From Acidicapsa dinghuensis (lineage in GTDB: Bacteria; Acidobacteriota; Terriglobia; Terriglobales; Acidobacteriaceae): 64,000 nucleotides of DNA. Location of the stretch: the NCBI RefSeq assembly GCF_025685685.1, contig NZ_JAGSYH010000012.1, positions 1-64,000 on the forward strand, given 5' to 3'. The translations under genes were made by a program, and so were the position numbers. The notes beneath the pieces are model-generated. The model was given only the letters and a program-made list of their open reading frames with translations. It was not told the origin of the DNA and did not search any database. Below are positions 1 to 9,119 of this stretch, in pieces. The number at the start of each line of letters is the position of its first letter. Position 1 is the first letter of the stretch.

Positions 1-121
1 CTGCGATAGCTCAGTCGGGCATTCTTATGAATGTCCATTCGATCCTCCGAAGATTCCTAGTTGCTCGTCACAACCAGCTTCTCCGGTCCAAATCGAATGG
101 ACAACCTCCTGAAAGATCACA

Positions 122-156
122 GGTGCCCCACATCTCGATTTTGAGATGTGGGAACC
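122..156. repeat. 35-nt palindromic repeat, copy 1
   Basis: A perfect 10-bp stem, CCCACATCTC (127-136) with GAGATGTGGG (143-152), closes a 6-nt loop. GGT at 122-124 can pair with ACC at 154-156, extending the arm imperfectly. It lies about 75 bp past the stop of the decayed mutase gene. The same 35-nt design recurs at 61428-61462 with different but still paired stem bases, so it is better read as a dispersed palindromic repeat than as a terminator; no T-run follows on either strand. Its origin and function are not known from the sequence. Confidence 0.7.
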
Positions 157-228
157 ATAAAAGCCTGACAGTGTCACCTCACCGGCTCTTGCTTTTATTG
201 TCCCTCACTCCCGAAGGGAATCTGTTTT

Positions 229-660
229 TCACTGACCTAGCGCCAAACTCTGCAGCACCGCCGTCTTCGGCTTAACATACCCCCGCAAAAACGTCACCAC
301 AGTATCCAGCGGCGTCCCCGGCCCAAACACCGCGACCACACCCATCGCCATCAGCCCGGCATATCCATCTGCGGAATCGTCCCGCCGCCGATCAGGATGT
401 CCTCAGCCCGCTGCTCTTTGAGCAGAGCGACAATTCGTGGTACCAGCACATTGTGCGCCCAGAGAGAATGCTCAACCCGATGCAATCCATATCCTCCTGA
501 ATCGTTGCATGCACAATACTCTCCGGCGTCTTCCGCAGCCCGGTGTAGAGCACCTCCATACCCGCATCGCGCAGCGCCCGCGCAATGATCTTCGCCTCCC
601 GGTCATGGCCATCCAGCCCAGCCTTAGCCACCAACACCGTATTGGTCGAGTTGAGGACTA
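229..660 (-). pseudogene. Decayed cobalamin-binding domain of methylmalonyl-CoA mutase type
   Basis: Read leftward, the first frame gives VLVAKAGLDGHDREAK, then YTGLRKTP and IGLSILSG, which are hallmarks of the B12-binding small subunit or C-terminal domain of acyl-CoA mutases, including the DGHD histidine loop. After ILSG the frame breaks near 456-460, where one G appears lost before what would read AHNVLVPRI. The second frame runs to DMPG and breaks again near 354-358, one C short. The third frame gives VFGPGTPLDTVV and stops at 229. Both lesions are single-base losses in G/C runs, so sequencing error cannot be excluded. The intact domain is about 130-140 residues. No partner large subunit is present in the window. 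Confidence 0.75.
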
Positions 661-720
661 GATTGACACAAGCGTAATGTTAGCTCATGTCCGCGAAGAG
701 GTTGCTACACTCTCGTAGAT

Positions 721-1311
721 ATGGCTAGAGCAGAGTCAATTATGAAGTGGGGGCAAGAAGGGGAATATAAGTGGATTGAGTTGGCTCAAGGTTCGAGGGC
801 GCATTTGAGAGTTCTGTTAAAGCGCTGCCCTCAGCTATTTGCCGGAAAATGCGTGGTTATAACGTCTTACGATTCAGGACCACTAACGCCAAACGAGAAA
901 GAAATCGCTAGAGGCTGGAAGAAGTGCGGAAATTTGTTCATCGTGCCGAGCGTCGAAGACGTAAGCGATCTTCCCTTCGAGCAGTACGATGAATGGTATA
1001 TATTTCCGGAGTACACAAGACCTGAAATAGATACTGTCTTTGTAAATTGCGGATTGTTCAGTATCAAGAGCCCACAGGCGCTAATTGAAGAGGAGGTAGC
1101 AGCGATGGGGCAGTATGTTGATCTCGTAGGAGCCAAGTATCGTGCGAACATTTTGTATGAGATGCAATTGTGCTTTTGGGATCAACTGAGGCGTGTGCAG
1201 CCGGAAAGCTTCATAGCTAGCGGTGACAGGTTTATCTTCGTAACTTGCAAACCGCAGCAGTTCGAAGCGATCAAAGACATCTTGGGTTACCAGACGTGCT
1301 TTGTTCTTTGA
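721..1311 (+). CDS. Hypothetical protein, 196 aa
   Basis: I do not recognise this protein. It is a soluble-looking, mixed alpha/beta sequence with no signal peptide, no membrane segment and no clear nucleotide-binding motif. It has several Cys and Trp residues and aromatic-rich stretches such as DEWYIFPEY. The ATG at 721 has no convincing ribosome binding site; a second ATG at 742 lies a few bases after an AGAG/CAGAG stretch and may be the true start. Base composition is visibly AT-richer than the housekeeping genes to the right, and it sits beside a decayed gene, which suggests an accessory or transferred gene. The length and ordinary codon pattern argue that it is real, but nothing more. 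Confidence 0.5.
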   Translation: MARAESIMKWGQEGEYKWIELAQGSRAHLRVLLKRCPQLFAGKCVVITSYDSGPLTPNEKEIARGWKKCGNLFIVPSVEDVSDLPFEQYDEWYIFPEYTRPEIDTVFVNCGLFSIKSPQALIEEEVAAMGQYVDLVGAKYRANILYEMQLCFWDQLRRVQPESFIASGDRFIFVTCKPQQFEAIKDILGYQTCFVL

Positions 1312-1566
1312 GCAAAGACTTGCCCCACTGAGAACCAGTGGCAACATAACGATCAATTGCGTGGAATTAATCGCTATTAGTTCACAATAAATACAGCCAA
1401 TTCCGGCGCAAACCAGTATTGATGAGTTGCGGACAACTTCATCCCTGTTATCAAAACCGTAATCAGTTTACCAATCCGTTATCACCCAGAAAATTAATTA
1501 CCCCCTCCCCCCTTTCTGACCGTAAGCCAAGCAGAATCAGCAAAGGAAGTCGGTAAAACAGGCGAA

Positions 1567-3594
1567 TTACATTGCCTCAGGCGCTTCAATTCCAAGCCAG
1601 GAAAGCAGCGTAACCATTTCGCGTAGTGCAACAGCCGCAGTTGCCAGTAACAATGTCTTCCGAGCGGGATCCTCTTCAATCAGAATCCGGTGCTTGTGGT
1701 AGAAGTTGTTGAACTCCTGAGCCAATTGAAAAACATGCCGCGCCACATACGCCGGCTCCGAAGCCGCAATGCATTGGTCCAATGTCAGCGATCGTTTCGC
1801 AGCCCGTAGCCACAATCCCCAGATGTCATCGGCCTCAGCCAGCAGGGAAGTAACCGCAGCCTGATCTAGCGCCGCAAACTCCGTCAACGCAGCCTCCGGC
1901 TCAATCCCCGCCTTGCGGAAGATATTCCGCGCCCGAACGATCGCATATTGCGCATACGGCCCGGTATCGCCTTCAAAACTAAGCGCATCCTTGAAATCAA
2001 AAGCAATCACCGAGTTCCGCGTAAACTTCAGCATGAAGTAGCGCAACGCGCCAATCGCAATCTGGTTTGCAATTACGGCGCGCTCGTCGGCTGTTCGTTC
2101 GGTCTGCCGCGCGTCCACTTCCTTCCGTGAAGCGGCAATGAGCTGGTCGATCAGGTCATCGGCTTTCACGCCAAAGCCCTTGCGCCCGCTCACCTCGATG
2201 TATGGTCGCGCAAGATCCTCCTCGGCGACCGTATAGCCAAGCTCCACCGCGCAGCGCGGGGTGAGCGCAACCATCTCATAGCTGAAGTGGGTATAGCGGT
2301 CGGCCTCAGCCGTATGTCCCATGCCCCGCAGCGCGTGAATTACATTCGCCTGCGGATCGCTCTGCCGCGAATCGATCACGTTGTAGATCGCCTGCGCTCC
2401 GCCAAAGTGCGGATGCTCAGCTTCACCCTGTTCCGCCGAGATCCAGCAAAGATGATCCAGATACTGAAAGAACGGCTTGTACCCGAAATCACGTCCCAGC
2501 AGCCCAAACTTCCAAAGGTGATAAGCAATGTCCTTGCCGACGTAAGTCACCGTTCCGTTCGACCGGACAATCACCTTAGCGTCCTCATCGACACCGCTCT
2601 CCTGGCCATCCTCAGCAGCAGCCGCGTCCGAGCCGTTTCCGGAACCAGGACGGCTCATAACCCAACAACCCTTGTTCTTACCCTCGGTCTCGAAGTACAG
2701 CACTCCAGACTTCTTCAGTAGCTCAAACGCCAGCTCCCAGAAATGCAGGTGCAGAATCTCGCTCTCACGCGGCAGAAAGTCATACTCGATATTCAGCCGC
2801 AGCATCGTCTCCAGGTGACGCCGCAGCACCGCAGTAGAAATCAGGTCAGCCGCCTCGGCCGTCTCATTGCCGCCGCGCTCAATCTCGTGCAGCGTGGCAT
2901 AACGGATCGCCTTGCGCTGCTTGTTCTCCTCTTCCGTACCTGCGTCGTACCACTGCGAGACCCGCGCATAAAGATCCCAGCAGAGGTAGTCGAACTTCTC
3001 ATCCTTCGCCTCGCATGCGGAGATAATTGACCCGATCTCGGCCAGCGATCTGTTTTCCAGATGCAGAAATCCGACGACCACATCGGCCACCTGAACGCCA
3101 GTGTTATCGATGTAGTTCTGCACATCCACCGTTTGCCCGTTGGCGCGCAGAATGCGGACGAAGGTATCGCCGAGGATAGCATTGCGCAGATGGCCAACAT
3201 GCGCTGCCTTGTTAGGGTTAATGCTCGTATGTTCAACTAATACATGAAGTCCCGCGCCGGAGTTTAAGCCCTCGTTTTCCACAGAGAGCCGCAATGCTGT
3301 GGCAACTCGATTCAGCTTCACGTTCAGGTAGCCGGCACCTGCTGCCCCAAAGCTGGTAAAAGCGGAATCGTCACTTTGAGCAGACAGAGCTTCGGCAAGT
3401 TCGCCTGCAATGATCTTTGGAGCCTTGCGCAGCTTGCGGGCCAATTCGAAAGCTACCGGAGTAGCAAATTCGCCAAGCTTCACATCCGGCGGCTGCTCGA
3501 TGGCAATCGACACCAGCTCAATTCCATATTTGCTTTGAATCGTCTCCCGGATCCGCTCCGAAAGCTGCTGTTGCAGTTCAAGATACACGTACAA
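1567..3594 (-). CDS. argS: Arginyl-tRNA synthetase
   Basis: Class I synthetase that charges tRNA-Arg in the cytoplasm. The 675-residue product has an N-terminal ArgRS-specific domain (about 1-100), the HIGH-type signature HVGH at residues 132-135 followed by LRNAILGD, the catalytic Rossmann core, and a C-terminal DALR anticodon-binding domain beginning near TGPYAQYAIVRARN. The KMSKS region is replaced by a GRKGFGVKADD-type sequence, as in many ArgRS. A low-complexity acidic stretch rich in G, D, A and E (about 315-340) lengthens the core beyond the usual 550-600 residues. The listed start is TTG; a GTG two codons in, at 3588, sits 8 nt from a GAGG box and is at least as likely. It is transcribed divergently from the DinB-like gene. 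Confidence 0.96.
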   Translation of the reverse strand: MYVYLELQQQLSERIRETIQSKYGIELVSIAIEQPPDVKLGEFATPVAFELARKLRKAPKIIAGELAEALSAQSDDSAFTSFGAAGAGYLNVKLNRVATALRLSVENEGLNSGAGLHVLVEHTSINPNKAAHVGHLRNAILGDTFVRILRANGQTVDVQNYIDNTGVQVADVVVGFLHLENRSLAEIGSIISACEAKDEKFDYLCWDLYARVSQWYDAGTEEENKQRKAIRYATLHEIERGGNETAEAADLISTAVLRRHLETMLRLNIEYDFLPRESEILHLHFWELAFELLKKSGVLYFETEGKNKGCWVMSRPGSGNGSDAAAAEDGQESGVDEDAKVIVRSNGTVTYVGKDIAYHLWKFGLLGRDFGYKPFFQYLDHLCWISAEQGEAEHPHFGGAQAIYNVIDSRQSDPQANVIHALRGMGHTAEADRYTHFSYEMVALTPRCAVELGYTVAEEDLARPYIEVSGRKGFGVKADDLIDQLIAASRKEVDARQTERTADERAVIANQIAIGALRYFMLKFTRNSVIAFDFKDALSFEGDTGPYAQYAIVRARNIFRKAGIEPEAALTEFAALDQAAVTSLLAEADDIWGLWLRAAKRSLTLDQCIAASEPAYVARHVFQLAQEFNNFYHKHRILIEEDPARKTLLLATAAVALREMVTLLSWLGIEAPEAM

Positions 3595-3713
3595 AACCTC
3601 AAATATGCTTGTATTCCTTGGCGATTTTAGCAGGGCTTGCCTTCCGCAGGATGGTCTCGCATCTTCGGACGTAAACCCATATCCTCGATCATAAGGAGTG
3701 GAGGTCCATCGAA

Positions 3714-4211
3714 ATGGTTGCGATCACTGGAGAGGAATTGCTGAAATGGGGAAAACACATCTCCGATAGCTGGAAGCAGGTGCTTTCGGAACATCCGGAG
3801 GCATTGGCTTTCCCATGCGATATTCGCGAGACGAAAACTGTCGCGCAGCTGCTGCAGCACATCGTCGCAGCTGAATTGCGCTATGCCGAGCGACTCAATG
3901 ACCTTCCACAAACGCAGTATGATGCAATTCCATTCGATTCGGTAGAGGCGATCTATAAGACCCATGACCGAGCGATGAACTTATTGCGGCCTCTGTTGGA
4001 TCGGGACGAAGCCTTCTGGGAGACGGTCACAGATTTCCAGACAAGATCGGTCGGGACCCTACATGCATCCCGTCGCACCTTTTTTGTACATCTGCTGACG
4101 CACTCGATTCGACACTACGCGCAACTCGCAACCTTGGTACGGCATCAAGGGATAGAGCACAATTGGACCGCCGACTACCTGTTCATGGGACTTGAACGGC
4201 CAATTGCCTGA
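3714..4211 (+). CDS. DinB-family protein
   Basis: A 165-residue protein of the DinB/YfiT-like four-helix-bundle superfamily. Members carry a three-histidine metal site; His49 (in LLQHIVAAELRYAERL) and the C-terminal histidines in LLTHSIRHYAQL fit that pattern. Some relatives are bacillithiol- or mycothiol-dependent transferases and some are damage-inducible, but the substrate cannot be told from sequence. ATG at 3714 follows a GGAGTGGAGG stretch at a workable distance. It is divergent from argS with about 120 bp between, and followed by metG on the same strand after 138 bp, so co-transcription is possible but not shown. Confidence 0.8.
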   Translation: MVAITGEELLKWGKHISDSWKQVLSEHPEALAFPCDIRETKTVAQLLQHIVAAELRYAERLNDLPQTQYDAIPFDSVEAIYKTHDRAMNLLRPLLDRDEAFWETVTDFQTRSVGTLHASRRTFFVHLLTHSIRHYAQLATLVRHQGIEHNWTADYLFMGLERPIA

Positions 4212-4349
4212 GCCAATCGCGTGAGGCTGTTGCGTTCTCTTCAACGCAGTGGTTACGTTCAGATTGGAAGAGACGCAATGCCGTAAGATGGAGTGTTGTG
4301 CCTTCCACTCTGCACGGTGGTTGCAGTTCATTTATCAGTTCCTTTATTC

Positions 4350-6488
4350 ATGACAAAGCCAGAGACAAAGCCCGATTCCGGTGCGAACCGCTTCTATATC
4401 ACCACGCCGATCTATTACGTGAACGCGCGGCCGCACTTGGGGCACGCCTACTCCACGATCGTCTGCGACGCTATCGCTCGGCGCAAGCGCGCGCAGGGCG
4501 TCGATACCTGGTTTCTGACCGGCACGGACGAGCACGGGCAGAAGATCGAGCGTTCGGCAGCTAAGGCCGGTAAGAGCCCATCTGAGTTTGCCACCGAGGT
4601 CTCAGCTCAATTCCGCAGCCTATGGGATCGGATGGGCCTGACCTACGATGATTTCATCCGTACCACCGAAGAGCGGCACAAGCGTGGGGTGCAGAAGCTT
4701 TTCCGCACGTTGAAGGAAAAGGGATACATCTACAAGGGCACCTACACTGGCCAATATTGCATTACGGATGAAGCCTTCGTCGATGTGGGACCGGGTGCGC
4801 CATGCCCTGATTGCGGGCGAATCACCGAAACGGTGAGCGAAGAAAACTATTTCTTCAAGCTCTCGGCTTTCGAGCGCGTGTTGCTGGAACTTTACGAAAA
4901 ACATCCTGAATTCATTCAGCCAGAAGCACGGCGAAACGAGGTTATCGCCTTTGTTCGTAGCGGTTTGCGTGATCTTTCCGTGAGCCGTTCTAGCTTTACC
5001 TGGGGCATTCCTGTGCCGGACGACGAAAAGCATGTCATCTATGTCTGGATGGATGCGCTCGCCAACTATGCGACTGCAGTCGGCTATGGTTCGGACGATC
5101 CAGCGGACAAGGTAAAGCTCGAGAAGTTCTGGCCCGCTGATATTCATCTTGTTGGTAAAGAGATCATTCGCTTCCACTGCGTCTACTGGCCCGCATTTCT
5201 ACTTGCAGCCGAACTTCCCCTACCGAAATCAGTCATTGCCAACGGTTGGCTGCTCTTCGACAAGGCCAAGATGTCGAAGTCGGTGGGGAACATTGTTCGC
5301 GCAGAGACGGTTCTGGAGGTGCTGGGAGCCGACGCGCTTCGCTATTTCCTGCTGCGTGAGATCAGTTTCGGCCACGATGGCAACTTCACTTTTGAGTCGC
5401 TTGTGCAGCGCTACAACGCTGATCTCGCCAACGGCTACGGCAACCTGGTGAGCCGAGTCGTAAACATGGTCCACAAGTACTTCGGCGGCGTTTTACCGGA
5501 GATAGGACCGCCAGGAACGCCGGAAATCTCGATCCAAAACGATGCAGCTCTCACAGTTACCGAGTTTGAAGCTCAGTTTGACGCACATGATTTTTCGCGC
5601 GCGCTTGAAACTCTCTGGGCATTGGTAGCAGCCGTAGATGGTTATTTGACAGCATCGGCGCCGTGGAAGAAGCCGGTGGATATAACTCCGGAAGAGCACG
5701 CAAAGACTCAGGCCCGCGTGTTGTCCACAGCTGCCGAAGCCATCCGGATCATTACAGCACTGGCTTATCTTGTACTTCCGGATTCGACAGCTAAAGTATG
5801 GCAACAAATTGGTTTAGGCGATTTATCTGAAGCCGCAAGACGAGGCGATCTAAAATCTCTATCCTGGGGTGGTCTGAAAGCTGGAACCCGCTTTGGCGAT
5901 CCCTCTCCACTCTTTCCACGGGCAGAAAAGGACGCAGTTGATCGTATGCAAAACCTTGAAAATCAGTCATCTACGCCTGTTTCTTCAAGCGAGGCGGAGA
6001 GCAATTCGCCTGTCGTGAGTGAAGCGACAGCTCCTCCGTCGGAAACTAAAGTGGCTTCTATTCCAGCGGAGACATTGCCCTCCGCTCCGGAGCCCGAGCC
6101 GCGTTCTACATCTGCAGCTGCGACGCCTGAGGTGTCAACGAGTAGTCCTGAGGGAGTAGCGCACATCCCAATTGACGACTTTGCAAAAGTTGATTTGCGT
6201 GTAGCACAGATTCTTGTGGCCGAGCGTATCCCCAAGGCAGACAAGCTTTTGCGGTTGGAAGTTGATCTAGGTTATGAAAAACGCCAGATCCTCGCGGGCA
6301 TCGCTCAGTACTATGAGCCAGAGAAGTTGATCGGACGCAAAGTAGTCATCGTTGCCAATCTGGCTCCGCGCAAGATGCGCGGCCTTGAGTCAAACGGCAT
6401 GGTCGTGGCTGCATCGGTCGGCGATCAAGGAGCGCCGGTGCTGGCCGGGTTCTTGGAAGATGTACCGCTTGGCGCGCGTTTGCGATGA
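4350..6488 (+). CDS. metG: Methionyl-tRNA synthetase with C-terminal tRNA-binding domain
   Basis: Class I synthetase that charges initiator and elongator tRNA-Met. The ATG at 4350 was chosen because the protein then opens as MTKPETKP and reaches FYITTPIYYVNA directly; an upstream in-frame ATG at 4293 would add a hydrophobic tail not expected in the family. HLGH is at residues 29-32 and KMSKS at 307-311. The connective-peptide knuckle keeps Cys137, Cys152 and Cys155, but the fourth position of the usual four-Cys zinc knuckle is not a cysteine. After the anticodon domain, a Ser/Pro/Glu-rich linker of about 70 residues (roughly 530-605) leads to an EMAP/Trbp111-like OB-fold domain (KVDLRVAQI to the end) that strengthens tRNA binding and dimerises in homologues. 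The 712-residue length fits this two-part form. Confidence 0.96.
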   Translation: MTKPETKPDSGANRFYITTPIYYVNARPHLGHAYSTIVCDAIARRKRAQGVDTWFLTGTDEHGQKIERSAAKAGKSPSEFATEVSAQFRSLWDRMGLTYDDFIRTTEERHKRGVQKLFRTLKEKGYIYKGTYTGQYCITDEAFVDVGPGAPCPDCGRITETVSEENYFFKLSAFERVLLELYEKHPEFIQPEARRNEVIAFVRSGLRDLSVSRSSFTWGIPVPDDEKHVIYVWMDALANYATAVGYGSDDPADKVKLEKFWPADIHLVGKEIIRFHCVYWPAFLLAAELPLPKSVIANGWLLFDKAKMSKSVGNIVRAETVLEVLGADALRYFLLREISFGHDGNFTFESLVQRYNADLANGYGNLVSRVVNMVHKYFGGVLPEIGPPGTPEISIQNDAALTVTEFEAQFDAHDFSRALETLWALVAAVDGYLTASAPWKKPVDITPEEHAKTQARVLSTAAEAIRIITALAYLVLPDSTAKVWQQIGLGDLSEAARRGDLKSLSWGGLKAGTRFGDPSPLFPRAEKDAVDRMQNLENQSSTPVSSSEAESNSPVVSEATAPPSETKVASIPAETLPSAPEPEPRSTSAAATPEVSTSSPEGVAHIPIDDFAKVDLRVAQILVAERIPKADKLLRLEVDLGYEKRQILAGIAQYYEPEKLIGRKVVIVANLAPRKMRGLESNGMVVAASVGDQGAPVLAGFLEDVPLGARLR

Positions 6489-6555
6489 GAGTCAAGACCC
6501 TTTTTGTAAACAGATAGGAAACTTTCTTCAGGGGTTTGCCGGCAGGGAGAGAACG

Positions 6556-7395
6556 TTGCTCGTCGATTCGCACGCACATCTGGATAGTGATAGCTTCACT
6601 GCTGAACTTCCCGAAATCCTGAATAGGGCTGGAGAAGCCGGGGTCGGTGCTATTCTCGCAATCGGCATCGGCGAGGGTCCGGCAGAAATGCATCAGGCAC
6701 TAGATATCTGCCGGCGGTACAACGCCGCCGACTCGAAGCTGCCACGGCTCTATGCCAGCGCCGGAATATATCCCCACAGTACAACGGAAGCGGACGATGC
6801 AGCATTTGCAAAACTAGACGTCTTGCTGGCTGAGCCGGAAGTGATTGCCTGCGGCGAGATTGGCCTTGACTACTACCATCAGGGAGCACCGCATGATGTT
6901 CAGAAGCGGGCCTTTATCCAGCAGATGGAAATTGCAGCTCGGCGTAATCGGCCGATCCTGATTCATTGCCGACCAAATGATGGCGACGATCAGTGCTGGG
7001 AAGATACGCTGGCCTTGCTGGCGGAGCATTGGCGGGTCACAGGCTCGGACGGTGAGTCCGTTGGAGGGATCCTTCACTGCTTTTCAGGCGAATGGTCTTA
7101 TGCCGAGCGAGCCATGGAACTCGGATTTATGATCAGCTTTGCAGGACACCTGACATATCCCAAATCTCTGGTGCTGCAGGAAGTGGCCGCGAAGGTCCCG
7201 CTGGATCGCATACTGGTTGAGACCGACGCACCGTATCTGGCTCCCGTTCCATATCGCGGTCAGCGCAATGAGCCGGCATATGTAGCTCAGACTGCCCGCT
7301 TTCTGGCCGATTTGCGCGGTATTTCCCTGGAAGAATTAGCTTCGGTCACAACGAAAAACTTCGAGCGGCTGTTTCGCTTGCCCCCTGGCATGTGA
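6556..7395 (+). CDS. TatD-family metal-dependent deoxyribonuclease
   Basis: TIM-barrel metallohydrolase of the TatD/YcfH family; homologues are 3'-5' exonucleases acting on DNA ends. The open frame extends upstream into metG, but family proteins begin at the metal-binding HxH, so the TTG at 6556 is preferred: it reads (M)LVDSHAHLD and has AGGGAG about 9 nt before it. Metal ligands are visible in order: HAH near the start, GEIGLDYY (Glu), ILIHCR (His), ILHCFSG (His) and ETDAPYLAP (Asp). The 279-residue length is close to the family norm of 255-265. It starts 67 bp after metG, a neighbour pairing common in bacteria. Confidence 0.93.
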   Translation: MLVDSHAHLDSDSFTAELPEILNRAGEAGVGAILAIGIGEGPAEMHQALDICRRYNAADSKLPRLYASAGIYPHSTTEADDAAFAKLDVLLAEPEVIACGEIGLDYYHQGAPHDVQKRAFIQQMEIAARRNRPILIHCRPNDGDDQCWEDTLALLAEHWRVTGSDGESVGGILHCFSGEWSYAERAMELGFMISFAGHLTYPKSLVLQEVAAKVPLDRILVETDAPYLAPVPYRGQRNEPAYVAQTARFLADLRGISLEELASVTTKNFERLFRLPPGM

Positions 7396-7494
7396 AACTT
7401 AAGGTGGAGGCTCCGCTTACGCGATCATCACTTGAACGTCGGCAGCGGACCTCTGGCATCAAATCAGAGCAGGTATGACAGCAGGACAATTGCG

Positions 7495-7995
7495 ATGGCG
7501 CAAGACAACTCATTCGATATCGTCAGCAAAGTAGACATTCAGGAAGTTCGGAACGCAGTTGATCAGGCTCTCAAAGAGATCAACAATCGCTTCGATCTCA
7601 AGGGCTCCAAGTCCGAAATCAAGCTTGAGGGTGAGAAGGAGATTCAACTCGCCTCTGCCGATGAATACAAGCTTGATGCCGTGAAGGAGATCCTCGGCCA
7701 GAAACTGGTCAAACGGGGTGTTTCGCTCAAAAACCTGACCTACGGCAAAGTGGAACAGGCGCTGGGGAGCAGCGTCCGGCAGAAGATAACGCTGCAGCAG
7801 GGTGTTCCGGTTGAAAAGGCCAAAGACATCGTGCGCATCGTGAAAGACTCGAAGCTTAAGGTGCAGGCATCGATTCAGGGAGATACAGTGCGAGTGAGTG
7901 GCAAGGACCGCGACAGCCTGCAATCAGTGATCGCTTTGCTGAAGGGCAAAGATCTGGGCATTGATTTGCAGTTCACCAATTACCGTACAAATTAG
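7495..7995 (+). CDS. YajQ-family nucleotide-binding protein
   Basis: A 166-residue protein of the YajQ (DUF520) family, whose fold is two ferredoxin-like domains. Some members bind cyclic di-GMP and act as effectors in Xanthomonas and Pseudomonas. The opening NSFDIVSKVDIQEVRNAV and the NRFDLKGSK motif are diagnostic, as is the closing DLQFTNYR. The ATG at 7495 is chosen over one at 7432 because family proteins begin at this point; an AGGAC stretch lies about 8 nt upstream. It sits between tatD and the prenyl synthase on the same strand with about 100-bp gaps. Cyclic di-GMP binding is inferred from the family only. Confidence 0.93.
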   Translation: MAQDNSFDIVSKVDIQEVRNAVDQALKEINNRFDLKGSKSEIKLEGEKEIQLASADEYKLDAVKEILGQKLVKRGVSLKNLTYGKVEQALGSSVRQKITLQQGVPVEKAKDIVRIVKDSKLKVQASIQGDTVRVSGKDRDSLQSVIALLKGKDLGIDLQFTNYRTN

Positions 7996-8093
7996 CGGTA
8001 CATCGCGGGACTGGAAACATCCAACAAAGCGGATACTGGAAGTATTAGCCTCAGACGGCACAGATACGCCATAAGAAAGCGAACTTCTCAACC

Positions 8094-9083
8094 TTGAGTA
8101 CATTGGCGATAGCAACGGCACAGGAAGTTTTCGATCTACTCCGCGACGACCTTACGGCCATCGAACGCGAGTTGGAGCGCGATGCCGTTTCCAGCGTGAC
8201 CGCGATTACGGAAATTGCGGAGTATCTAAGAGCTGGCGGCGGCAAACGCATTCGCCCATCACTGCTGCTGCTTGCCGCTCGATCGCTTGGCTATACCGGC
8301 CATGGCATGATCCGGCTCGGCGCGGTCGTTGAGCTGGTGCATACAGCCACGCTGGTGCACGACGACATTATTGATGGCGCCGATACGCGCCGTGGACGCC
8401 CTAGCGCCAACACCACCTGGGGTAACGAAAAGTGCGTGCTGGCAGGCGACTGGCTTTACATGCAGGCCTTTCGCATTGCGCTCGAAGAGCGCAACTTCAA
8501 AGTGCTTGACCTGTTGATTGGTCTGACCCAGCAGATGGTTGAGGGCGAACTGCTGCAGATTCAGACCCTGGGCCGTGCCGTAAACGAAGCTGAGTACTAT
8601 GAGCTGATCTATCGCAAGACGGCATGTCTGTTTTCCACCTCGATGCAGCTTGGCGCGACCCTTGCGCAGGGTACGCCCGAACAGGAAGAGGCGCTCGCCA
8701 ATTACGGACGATCCGTTGGCCTGGCTTTTCAGATCGTCGACGATGTTCTTGACCTGACTGCGACTGAGGAAGTGCTCGGCAAGCCGGTGGCGAGTGATCT
8801 GCGGGAAGGGAAGACTACGCTGCCTGTCATCCATGCATTGGAGCACGGTACAGCGTCTGAGCGGGAGAGCATCCTGTGGGTTCTTGAGGATGGTGGCTTT
8901 CGGCGTACACCTCGGGAACAAATACAGGAAATTCTGCATCGGAATGGCTCGGTGGACTACGCAATGGTTGCCGCCGACCGCCACGCTGAACAGGCGCGCG
9001 AATCCCTGGTGGATCTTGAGGACTCTGAGTTCAAGCGTGCTCTGCTCTGGGTGCTGGATTTTGTCGTAGCTCGCGACAAGTAG
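8094..9083 (+). CDS. Trans-polyprenyl diphosphate synthase
   Basis: Head-to-tail condensing enzyme that extends farnesyl or geranyl diphosphate with isopentenyl units, probably to make the side chain of the respiratory quinone (IspB/HepT type). GGGKRIRP (48-55) binds the diphosphate. The first aspartate-rich motif is DDIID at residues 90-94, and the second is DDVLD within FQIVDDVLDLT. Small residues ahead of the first motif (Ala-Thr in HTATLVHD) point to a long-chain product of about C35-C45, but exact length cannot be read. The start is TTG at 8094 (MSTLAIATAQ); 329 residues is normal for the family. Confidence 0.93.
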   Translation: MSTLAIATAQEVFDLLRDDLTAIERELERDAVSSVTAITEIAEYLRAGGGKRIRPSLLLLAARSLGYTGHGMIRLGAVVELVHTATLVHDDIIDGADTRRGRPSANTTWGNEKCVLAGDWLYMQAFRIALEERNFKVLDLLIGLTQQMVEGELLQIQTLGRAVNEAEYYELIYRKTACLFSTSMQLGATLAQGTPEQEEALANYGRSVGLAFQIVDDVLDLTATEEVLGKPVASDLREGKTTLPVIHALEHGTASERESILWVLEDGGFRRTPREQIQEILHRNGSVDYAMVAADRHAEQARESLVDLEDSEFKRALLWVLDFVVARDK

Positions 9084-9119
9084 CTAAGCCTGGCTGTCCC
9101 TAAAAACGGATATAAAAGG

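Noticed and set aside
1..30. TAGCTCAGTCGG looks like a tRNA D-arm at the left edge.
   Set aside because: No anticodon arm, T-loop sequence or acceptor pairing follows in the next 100 bp.
6352..6555. N-terminal extension of the TatD-family protein into metG.
   Set aside because: The extension lacks family similarity and lies within the conserved end of metG; the TTG at 6556 has a ribosome site and the correct N-terminus.
8259..8984. Minus-strand open frame of 241 codons opposite the prenyl synthase gene.
   Set aside because: The plus strand holds both aspartate-rich motifs; the antisense product has no recognisable domain.
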